DNA from: Polyrhizophydium stewartii
Lineage: Eukaryota; Chytridiomycota; Chytridiomycetes; Rhizophydiales
Length of the DNA: 16,002 nt
Direction of reading: 5' to 3'
NCBI GenBank assembly: GCA_027604665.1
Contig: JADGIZ010000322.1
Coordinates: 1 to 16,002 of the forward strand
Shown: positions 1 through 7,970 of the stretch, piece after piece
How positions within the stretch are numbered: the first letter of the stretch is position 1
Layout: each line of letters begins with the position of its first letter
Program-made: the position numbers and the translations under genes
The notes under the pieces: model-generated
The model's input: only the letters and a program-made list of their open reading frames with translations
Told to the model about the DNA's origin: nothing
Databases searched by the model: none

Positions 1-38
1 TGCTCGCCCGCCTCCCCGCTCGCCCCCCGGCCGCAGCC

Positions 39-1589
39 ATGTCCGAGGTCAAGCCCGAGGTCACCAAGACGACTGATGTCGCCCAGCGCCGCGCCCAGGC
101 CTTCGCCCATCTCGACGATGCCAAGCTCGGCTGGTTCCACCTGCGTGCCACGCTCGTCGCCGGCGTCGGCTTCTTCACGGACGCCTACGACATCTTCGTC
201 ATCAACCAGGCGCTGTCGATGATCTACAAGGTCTGGTACCCCAACAACAAGTTCGACAAGGAGAACCCCAACCTCGACGCCCTGCTCAAGGCCGCCACGT
301 CGTGGGGCAACTTCATTGGCCAGATCAGCTTCGGCTACCTCGGCGACAAGCTCGGCCGCAAGCAGATGTACGGCATTGAGCTCATCATCATGATCGTCTG
401 CACCATCGGCTCGGCGTTCTCTTCGTCGGCCGTGCGCGGCATCGGCATCCTCACTGTGCTCGGCATCTGGCGCTTTGTCCTCGGCATCGGCATTGGCGGC
501 GACTACCCCATGTCGGCCATCATCACGTCTGAGTTCGCCAACGTCAACAACCGCGGCATGATGATCGCCGCCGTTTTCGCCATGCAGGGCATCGGCATTC
601 TCGTCGGCGGCGCCGTCACGGTCGCCTCGCTCGCCGCCTTTGAGCAGGCCATCCGCAAAGACGTCTTCATGCTCGACTACGTCTGGCGCATCATGATCGG
701 CTTCGGTGTCATCCCCGCACTGTGCGCCGTCTACTTCCGCCTCACCATCCCCGAGACGCCCCGCTACACCGTCGACGTCATTGGCGATGCCGAGAAGGCC
801 GAGCGCGACGTTGCCAAGGTGCTCGAGATGAACGCCGTCGCCGACGTCACGTCGTCGTGGAAGCAGGAGGAGGCCGCCCAGGCCACCATCGAGGTCAAGG
901 AGAACACGTGGGCCGACTTCAAGGCGCACTTTGGCCAGTGGAAGAACGCCAAGGTCCTGATCGGCACCGCATACTGCTGGTTCGCGCTCGACATTGCGTG
1001 GTACGGCCTCACCCTCAACCAGTCGACCATCCTCACGGCCATCAACTACAACGGCACCAACACCAAGGAGCCGTTCGAGCAGTTCTACCAGAAGGCCATC
1101 GGCAACATCCTCATCAACCTCATGGGCACCGTGCCGGGCTACTGGGTCACCGTCGCCCTCATCGAGCGCATGGGCCGCAAGCCGATCCAGTACCTCGGTT
1201 TCGCCGTCATCACCGTGTGCCTGCTCGTCATTGCGGCCGCGTGGCAGACGATGCTCGAGCACACCACCGTCTTCATTGTCGTGTACACGATTGCGCAGTT
1301 CTTCTTCAACTTTGGCCCCAACTCGACGACGTTCGTTGTGCCCGGCGAGGTGTTCCCCACGCGCTGGCGCTCGACCGGCCACGGCCTGTCTGCCGCCGCC
1401 GGCAAGATCGGCGCCATCATCGGCGTCCAGGCCGTCGGCCCTAACTTCAACAACAACCCGCAGCTCGTCATCTACGTCTTTGCTGCGGTCATGGCCACGG
1501 GCTTCGTTGCCACGATGCTCATTCCCGAGACAAAGGGCAAGACGCTCGAGGAGCTCTCGAACGAGGACGAAGTCATCGCCTCCGCTTGA
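39..1589 (+). CDS. PHO84: PHO84-type high-affinity inorganic phosphate transporter (MFS)
   Basis: This is a plasma-membrane proton-coupled phosphate symporter of the major facilitator superfamily, phosphate:H+ symporter family. The single-exon protein has 516 residues and about 12 hydrophobic segments split by a central hydrophilic loop near residues 245-295. Family signatures are visible: GVGFFTDAYDIF in TM1, the MFS loop motif GYLGDKLGRK near residues 99-108, GGDYPMSAIITSEF with Asp155 in TM4, GRKPIQ near 379 in the C-terminal half, FGPNSTTFVVPGE, and AAGKIGAI with Lys456. Asp155 and Lys456 match the Asp and Lys known to matter for phosphate transport in yeast Pho84. The protein is somewhat shorter than yeast Pho84 (587 aa), mainly at both tails and in the central loop. 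The start is the first ATG, and the family's TM1 lies 30-odd residues after it. Only 38 nt precede the ATG, so the promoter is outside the window, and a 5' UTR intron ending at the ccgcag just upstream is possible. The lack of introns contrasts with every other gene here. Confidence 0.95.
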   Translation: MSEVKPEVTKTTDVAQRRAQAFAHLDDAKLGWFHLRATLVAGVGFFTDAYDIFVINQALSMIYKVWYPNNKFDKENPNLDALLKAATSWGNFIGQISFGYLGDKLGRKQMYGIELIIMIVCTIGSAFSSSAVRGIGILTVLGIWRFVLGIGIGGDYPMSAIITSEFANVNNRGMMIAAVFAMQGIGILVGGAVTVASLAAFEQAIRKDVFMLDYVWRIMIGFGVIPALCAVYFRLTIPETPRYTVDVIGDAEKAERDVAKVLEMNAVADVTSSWKQEEAAQATIEVKENTWADFKAHFGQWKNAKVLIGTAYCWFALDIAWYGLTLNQSTILTAINYNGTNTKEPFEQFYQKAIGNILINLMGTVPGYWVTVALIERMGRKPIQYLGFAVITVCLLVIAAAWQTMLEHTTVFIVVYTIAQFFFNFGPNSTTFVVPGEVFPTRWRSTGHGLSAAAGKIGAIIGVQAVGPNFNNNPQLVIYVFAAVMATGFVATMLIPETKGKTLEELSNEDEVIASA

Positions 1590-1991
1590 GTGCCCGTTGC
1601 ACCCATCTCTCACGTCATACAGCCATACACACTCATCATGTCTGCTCATCATCAACTTTCCGAATGAATATTTCTGCAGGATGAGCCCCGCCGTTTGTCG
1701 TGCGGTCGGCTATGTCTCCCCGATCATGTCGGGAGCCGGTCATCAGGTACCTGGACCGCCGGGGCCTTGCGATACGGCGTCGGTATTGCGGGCAGAGTGA
1801 CAGGACCGAGGGCAGTCGACGAGCAGGAGCGATGGGTGGCGGGCGATCAAATTTGCGGCACGTGCGGGCCTGCTGCCGCCAATGGCGGCGCGCGGCGGGG
1901 GCACGTTGCCGGGCGAGCGGCGGCGACTGGCGGCGCCTCCTCGCGGCGGATGCGGCGTTGCTGGGCGCCCGCCCACGCCCGCCGCGTCCAG
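1590..1991. other. Gap between transporter and CBS body; expected CBS 5' exon(s) not found
   Basis: These 402 nt begin with an A/T-richer stretch (about 1600-1680) that looks like the transporter 3' UTR, then become GC-rich up to 1991. The N-terminal CBS segment, about 80 residues in the short yeast form, should be encoded here. I read all three forward frames and the reverse strand and found nothing like the expected GNTPL or GG[ST][VI]KDR motifs. The sequence just before 1992 ends in gtccag, which could serve as a 3' splice site. It has no CTGAC-like branch motif nearby, unlike most introns in this window. No RNA gene or mobile element is recognisable. Confidence 0.6.
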
Positions 1992-3294
1992 CCCACGTCG
2001 GGCAACACGGGCATCGGCCTGGCCCTCGCGGCCGCCGTCAAGGGATACCGCGCCATCATCACCCTGCCCGAGAAGATGAGCCAGGAGAAGGTCGACGTCC
2101 TCAAGGCGCTCGGCGCCGAGATCATCCGCACACCCACCGAGGCCGCCTGGGACTCGCCCGACTCGCACATTGGTGCGTCCGTGCACTACCACCCCGCCCG
2201 CACGCGCCCGCCAGCCCGCGCCGCTGACAGCGCGGCGCATCTGCGCAGGCGTCGCCAAGCGCCTCAACAAGGAGATCCCCAACTCGTGGATCCCCGACCA
2301 GTACTCGAACACGAACAACCCCGAGGCGCACTACTACGGCACCGCCGAGGAGATCTACGCGCAGTGCGGCGGCAAGATCGACATGCTCGTTGCCTCGGTC
2401 GGCACCGGCGGCACCATTGCTGGCATCGGAAAGCGCCTCAAGGAGCTGATCCCGGACATCCATATTGTCGGCGTCGACCCCAACGGCTCGATCCTGGCCC
2501 TGCCCGAGGCACTCAACGCCGAGGGCATCCACAGCTACCAGGTCGAGGGCATCGGCTACGACTTTGTGCCCGACGTGCTTGACCGCCAGTACGTCGACAA
2601 GTGGATCAAGACCGACGACAAGGAGTCGTTCTTGATGGCGCGCCGTCTGATCCGCTCCGAGGGTCTGCTCTGCGGCGGCTCGTGCGGTGCCGCCATGGTC
2701 GGCGCCATCCGCGCGGCCAAGTCGCTCAAGAAGGGCCAGCGCTGCGTGGTGCTGCTCGCCGACTCGATCCGCAACTACATGACCAAGTTCCTCAACGACG
2801 AGTGGATGAAGAAGATGGGCTTCATCGACGACAAGACCAAGAAGGAGGAAGAGACCAAGAAGCTGCAGTGGGGCGGCGCGACAATCCGCGACCTCGGCCT
2901 GCAGCCCGCCATCACGGTGCCGCAGACCACGTCGGTCAAGGCCGCCATTGAGCTGATGCAGTCCAAGGGCTTTGACCAGCTGCCCGTCACGAGCTCGTCC
3001 GATTCGCGCAGCCTCGTGGGCCTGGTCACGCTCGGCGGCCTGCTCGCCAAGCTTGCCAGCGGCCGCGCCAAGATCACCGACGAGGTGCAGGCAGGCATGT
3101 ACGTCTTCAACAAGATCACAAAGTTCAGCGAGGTCACGGTCAACACGCCGCTCGAGAGCCTCTCCAAGTTCTTTGAGTCGAACTCGTCGGCCATTGTCAC
3201 CGACAAGAGCCCCGACGGCGAGCTGCAGGTTGTCTCGGTCGTGACCAAGGTCGACTTGCTTGGCTTCCTGGTCAAGAAAACCCCTGTTCATTAA
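1992..3294 (+). CDS. CYS4: Cystathionine beta-synthase, 5' part missing (transsulfuration)
   Basis: This is the body of a PLP-dependent cystathionine beta-synthase, which condenses serine and homocysteine to cystathionine in the cytosol. Two exons are clear: 1992-2172 and 2249-3294, joined in phase 1 across a 76-nt intron (gtgcgt...gcag, with CTGAC at 2224) to restore [14 protein letters not shown]. Numbering from the first recognisable residue, visible features are the SGNTG loop (3-7), [10 protein letters not shown], the phosphate-binding GTGGT loop (112-116), [14 protein letters not shown], the CGGSCG motif around Ser205 that contacts the PLP ring, and a C-terminal tandem CBS-domain (Bateman) module from about 272 to the end (IRDLGLQP..., [25 protein letters not shown]). 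The recognisable part gives 408 residues against 507 in the yeast enzyme. The closest resemblance I can judge is to the short yeast form. The N-terminal region with the Schiff-base lysine is absent, so as it stands the product could not be an active enzyme. This is either a pseudogene or a sequence/assembly break. An open frame does run upstream to an ATG at 1695, but its residues are not CBS-like. Confidence 0.88.
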
Positions 3295-3583
3295 TCGCGC
3301 TGCCGCACACTCGCCCCGCCCACCAGCCAGCCAGCCCCTCACCACCACACGCCACTCACTCGCATGTCACAATGAACCGCACCGGAATATACTAGTCGCT
3401 GGGGCCTGGCCCATCCCCGCTCGGGTGTGTGCTTGTGTTCCCATCTTTGCTCGGTGGCAAACAAACGCCGCCGACACCAGTCGCAGCGCTTCGCGGCCTT
3501 GGACTCCCCCTCGCAGCCCGCGCCCGCACCCGCCGCGCGCCTCGCACACAGCCGCGCCTGCGCCACGCCGCCCGCTGCCCGCA
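3295..3583. promoter_or_regulatory. Intergenic region: CBS 3' UTR and probable SIN1 promoter/5' UTR
   Basis: This 289-nt stretch separates the CBS stop from the proposed SIN1 start. The first part is C-rich and probably the CBS 3' UTR. An A/T-rich AATATACTAG occurs near 3386-3395, about 190 nt before the SIN1 ATG, and is the only TATA-like element I can point to. The last 100 nt are strongly C/CG-rich, as in many fungal 5' UTRs. The regulatory assignment is inference. Confidence 0.3.
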
Positions 3584-6500
3584 ATGTCCGTCGTCGCCGA
3601 CCAGGACTTTCTGGTCAGTCGCCTGCCCGGGCTGCCACCGCCTGCCGGACACGCCCGGCGGAGGCGGAGGTCTGCGGCCGCTGCTGCTGCCCATGCGACA
3701 TGCGGGCCGGAGCCCCCGGGCGGCCAGCGGGCATTGCGGCCGGGGGAGATGCCGCACGACCTGGCGGCGTTTGGCCGACGCCCGGCCCGCTCGCGGGCGC
3801 CTGGCGCGCACCGGCGCCTCTGAGCGGGACTGGGAGCGGCGTCGGCGGCCGGGCGTCCGCCTCAGCCAGACGTGCCCGCTCCGCGCTGGCGGCACCGGCC
3901 TGCTTGGCACAGGGCGGCAACCGCCACGCCTCGGCTGGCCTGCGCTGGGCATTGCGCCGCTGGCCTGCTGACCGCACCGCTGCAGATATACAAGCTGCGC
4001 TTAGGCCTCTTCAACACCCGCGAGGCCGTCGCGCAGCGCATCGCCGTCGCGCCGCGTCGCGATGAGTTCGAGTACATTGCGTCCATGACGCCGCGGCTGC
4101 CGCCCGGCCCGGGCACGCCCGCCGCGGCTGCCGCAGTTGCGGCCGCCACTGCCGCTGCGGCCAGCGCAGGCGTAGGCGCGATGGGCGCGCATCTCGCGGC
4201 GCCTGACGATCCGAACGGCTCGCGCATCGCGCCAGGCCCTCGGCGCAAGGTGCCGCTGGTGCTGGGCGGCGCGGCGCTCGCGGCTGCGCCTTCGGGCGCC
4301 GGCATGCAGTCGACAGACTCGGTCGCCACCGCGCACACGCGCCGCTACGCCGGCGGCGGCAGCGGCGTGGCCGGGTCGGCGTCCATCCTCGGCAGCGTCA
4401 GATCCATCGCGCAGCAGGATGACCGCGACGGCCGCGTGCCGCCGTCGGTCGTGGCCATCGCCCAGGCCCGCCGCGAGCTGGCCAAGATCCTCGACTCGAT
4501 CACGGCGCTCAACGCCGCCGCTGCCGCTGCCACCGCGGCCGCCGCCGCCGCGCGGGCCGGAGCCGATCCCAAGTCGGTACCATCGCAGACGCCGCCTGTG
4601 CTGCCTCCGCGGAACCAGTCAATGGCCGAGTCGCCCGACGTGCTCGCGCATGTCCAGAAGCGCGCGCAAGCGTATGCAATGAGCCAGCAGAAGGCGCAGC
4701 AACAGCAGCAGGTGCAGCAGACTCACATGCAACAGCAACAGCAACAGCAGCACGATCAGCAGATCCAGCAGCCTGCCCATCCGCCGGTCCCGCCAGCGGT
4801 CCAGCATCAGGCTCAGCAGATCCAGCCGCCGGCCGCCGCCGCCGACTCAGACCCTGCAGCTGCAGTTGCGGCCAGGAAGCTGCCGGTGGTGCCATGCCCG
4901 CCGGCCACGCTTCCGCCGGAAAAGAGCTTCGACCGGCGCACGGCGCACATGGAGCGTCTGCGCCACGATTCATCTGCGAGGGCTGTCGCGTCGCCCGACG
5001 CATCCGCCAGCCGAGCGCCCTCGCATCCCAGCTCGGCGCCGCAGCCATCGTCGGCCGATGCATCTGTGTCCGGCCACGTTACTGCGGCAGACGAGCATCA
5101 CGAGCGTGCCCACCGCCACCAGCGGTCCAACTCGGAGCCGGGCACGTCGTTCAAGCAGGGCCGCCATGTGCCGCGTAGGCGCTCGCTGCACCCAGAGATC
5201 CCAGAGGAAGCGCTCGAGGAGGCGCCGAATGCTGCTGCCCAAATGGCTGCTGCCGCGGCTGCGGTTGCTGCTCTGGCAGCTTCGACCAAGCTCGCCCAGA
5301 GCACGCAGGAAATGGTCCCGGAGCCCAGTGTTCCTGGGTCGGCAGACGATAGGTACGTGCGATTTTGTCTTCAATGCGAGTCGATGTGCTGGGGCTGCTG
5401 ACTGAAATGGCTTGCCGTGACAGCGAGGATCTGCCGTCGCCCGAGTCGGCCTCGGTTGAGTTTGAGGAAGAAGGCATCGATCTGGACGCAGTCAAGTCGG
5501 TTGTTGTGGATAACAAGGCGCACTCTGTGGTGGGCTCGATGGCGAGTCTCAACAACCTGGCTGCAGCGAGGCCGGAGGGGGCCGGCGATGCCGCCGGCCA
5601 GCGCCAGGACTCGGAGCAGCCAGCGACTCAGGGTTCCGAAGCGTCGGGTGCGGCGCAAGGGGCTTCGCAGACGCATGCTGTAGCGGAGCAGAGCCACGGT
5701 GTCAAGTCGTCGCCCGAGCTGCCTCTCGATACGGCTCGCCACCAAGACACCGATGCTGGCAGCCTGTTTGCCAAGAAGTCGCTCTCGCTGCCTCGTGACG
5801 GATCGCCCATGAAGCGGCGCTCCGTCTTTGGCCAGCTCAAGGCGCTCGACGGGCCGGACGACCACTCGCGCAATGCAGTGGCCGCCGAGCACAAGCCCGT
5901 GTCGGCGCTGTCGGCCATGATGGACAAGAAGTCGTCCAAGACCAATCCGTTTGCGCTGGCGTATGCTGCCTTTGTAAGTCGGATTTGTGCATGCGAGTCG
6001 GAATATGATGCAATCAGCCTTTGGCTGCAGTGAGCGTCGCTGACGGCTTTCTCTGACCCTGTCTTTGTGTGCAGAGCGGCAAGGCAGACCCCAAGCCCAT
6101 GCGGCTGCAGATCTTCCTGCCCTTCAGCCACGAGCCGTCCAACCCGCTTCCGATTGCAGTCAAGCCCGAAGCGTGCGTCGAGGAGGTCATTGGATACACG
6201 CTGTTTGAGTACGTGGAGCAAGGACGCACGCCTGCGATCCCCGAGAGCGCGTGGCCCGTTACCAACTGGAATTTGCGCATGGTAGAGGACGACGGCACTG
6301 TCGAGGAGGACTTTCCGGCACTTGACAGGGCCCGCAAGATTGCAAAGTTTGCATTTGACAAGTTTGCGCTCTGCGAGACGGTGCCGCTTGAGGGTGAGTT
6401 TGTGTGTTTGCGCGGGCCGAGTGCGTGCCTGTGGGGCGGATTCGCGGCTGACGCTGGTGTTGCCAAGCAGCACCGACTCCAAAGGCCGCCACACCGGCGT

Positions 6501-7728
6501 CTCAGCCCGCAAACGCGGGATACAGCGGCACGCCGACGCAGACGCATGCAGGCCACGCTGCCGCGATCGCGCAGCACCGCGATGCATCGTCGTCGCAGCA
6601 CGAGATGACCGCCACCACGTCGGTGACGGGCGAGCCGGCCGGGTCGCCCAGCGGCGCACCGGCGGCGTCGGTGTTCCTCAAGGTGCACTTGTACTCGACG
6701 CTCGAGGTCAAGCAGACGACGACGATGCAGATGCCGCTCAATATTCCCATGTCCGAGGTGTTTGACCGCATCTGCCGCAAGCGCAAGTACGACCCCAAGG
6801 ACTATGTGCTCAAGATGGCGGACACCAAGACGGACGTGCCGCTCGACAAGACGCTCGAGCAGCTGCAGGCGACCGAGTTTTGTGTGCTCAAGCGATCCAG
6901 CGGCGGTGGTGCGTTGCTGCCGCCATTTTGCGAGGGCATTTGTGTGACAGTTGGCTTATACTATGTGACAGCCGGCGACATCTTTCTTCGCCCACCCGAC
7001 GAAAAGGACGATGATGACGGCGACAGCAAGCCGTACCTCACGACGGACGACTTCCGCTCGGCGTACAAGGTGCGTCGCCGGCGTGAATCAGCCAAGTGGC
7101 GGCTCGGGGCGGACTTGGCTGACCCGATGCACGTTTGCTTATGTGCGCCTGCGCAGCAATACGCCGTGATCTACAAGCACCTGATGGGCAGGCACGAGCG
7201 CAACCTGACGATTGACGGCGAGTACATCCATCTTGTGGCGTCCGAGGGCAAGGCGCTCTTTGACATGGGCAAAACCACGGTGCGTCATGCTATGGTAGCA
7301 GAGGGGACGGGGTGCAGGCGCCGCAAAATGTCTGGCTGTGAGAAGCTGCTGATGCCCGCCTATTCGAATCCTGCTCTCCTTGTTTGCGCTTATGTTGCTT
7401 TGGGGTTTTAAAAATGGCCAGAATTCGTTCCATATCAGCAGCATTACGTCGTGCAAGCAAACCAAGAAGAAGAGCGCCAACTTCAAGCTTGCCGTGCGGC
7501 GCGACCGCGACAACAAGGTGTACGACCTGGAAGCATCGACGGATGCTGAAGCACGTGAGTTTTTGGCTCTTTCGCACTGGAGGGTGATGTCATGGAGGGA
7601 GTGATAGCATATGCGATGTGCTTGGTGCTGATGCAGACGTTTTGGTGTTGATTGCAGGCGATATCTGCAATCGCATCACGATGATGCTGGAGCTCACGCA
7701 GATGTCCGCTGGTGTTGAAGCGCGCTGA
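3584..7728 (+). CDS. SIN1: SIN1/AVO1, TORC2 subunit with CRIM, RBD-like and PH domains
   Basis: SIN1 (Avo1 in yeast) is the TORC2 subunit that recruits substrates such as AGC kinases and docks the complex at membranes. My model has nine exons: 3584-3613, 3986-5352, 5424-5973, 6075-6393, 6471-6908, 6972-7069, 7157-7279, 7422-7554 and 7658-7728. Their sum divides by three and gives 1042 residues. Exon 1 encodes MSVVADQDFL and joins IYKLRLGLF from exon 2, the conserved fungal SIN1 N-terminal pattern; this decides the start. Residues of about 60-630 are low-complexity, with poly-Ala runs and a Gln-rich stretch near 242-300. The CRIM domain spans about 639-755, with TNPFALAYAAF, LPFSHEPSNPL and the acidic loop EDDGTVEED at 720-728. 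The Raf-like RBD spans about 821-898. The PH domain spans about 928-1038, with GRHERNLTIDGEY, SEGKALFD and SSITSCKQTKKK. The splice sites of exons 3-9 fit the domain reading frame well. The 372-nt first intron is longer than the others but ends in CTGAC then ctgcag. Confidence 0.92.
3614..3985 (+). other. Long first intron of SIN1
   Basis: The donor gtcagt follows the ten-codon first exon directly. The acceptor ctgcag at 3985 is preceded by a CTGAC branch-like motif 15-20 nt upstream. At 372 nt it is about four times longer than most introns here. It must be removed, because the frame of exon 1 reaches a stop at about 3821. The interior is GC-rich, and I recognise no nested gene. Confidence 0.7.
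4681..4835 (+). repeat. CAG-rich tract coding a Gln/His-rich segment in SIN1
   Basis: Interrupted CAG/CAA triplets encode a Gln-rich stretch of about 50 residues with scattered His, Pro and Val inside SIN1 exon 2. The mix of CAG and CAA and the interruptions suggest an old, stabilised repeat rather than a pure microsatellite. It lies in the disordered N-terminal part, before the CRIM domain. Confidence 0.7.
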
Positions 7729-7970
7729 TTTCGCGGCTATGAAGGTGAATGAAGCGAGTGGACGACGGAGACTGTGTGTTTGTGCGTGCGTGCGTAATGT
7801 GTCGAGTGCGGCTGCACGCTGTGCCTGCATCACGGTCAGATCACGCACCCTTAGGACGCCGCATGACATCGGCAGATCAGTATTTTCGCACATCAGACAC
7901 CGATCTGCCTTGCGGCTGCATTCTCGCAAACCGAAATCTGCTGCCCGCAAACAGATCTTGCCATTTCGTG
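7729..7970. promoter_or_regulatory. Intergenic region between SIN1 and the surface aspartic protease-like gene
   Basis: These 242 nt hold the SIN1 3' UTR and the upstream region of the next gene on the same strand. The base composition is less GC-rich than the coding parts, with GT-rich stretches near 7775-7800. I see no convincing TATA box or polyadenylation signal. Confidence 0.3.

Noticed and set aside
722..1444. 240-codon forward frame inside the phosphate transporter
   Set aside because: It is an Arg/His-rich shadow frame of the strongly conserved transporter codons.
1710..1733. Imperfect inverted repeat around ctccccga/tcgggag, possible hairpin or terminator
   Set aside because: The stem is short and interrupted, and fungal genes do not use such terminators. 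Chance is likely at this GC content.
1695..1991. Upstream open frame (ATG at 1695) running into CBS as a possible native N-terminus
   Set aside because: Its residues are Gly/Arg/Ala-rich with no CBS signature and no lysine motif. It is open merely because of GC bias. It could be translated, but it cannot replace the missing catalytic segment.
2122..3348. Open frame of 408 codons on the minus strand opposite CBS
   Set aside because: It lies antisense to clearly conserved CBS codons. Its Leu/Val/Asp/Arg composition is what the GC-rich reverse frame produces, and no domain is recognisable.
5628..6659. 343-codon minus-strand frame across SIN1 exons
   Set aside because: It overlaps conserved CRIM and RBD-flanking exons and crosses real introns. 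It shows no family resemblance.
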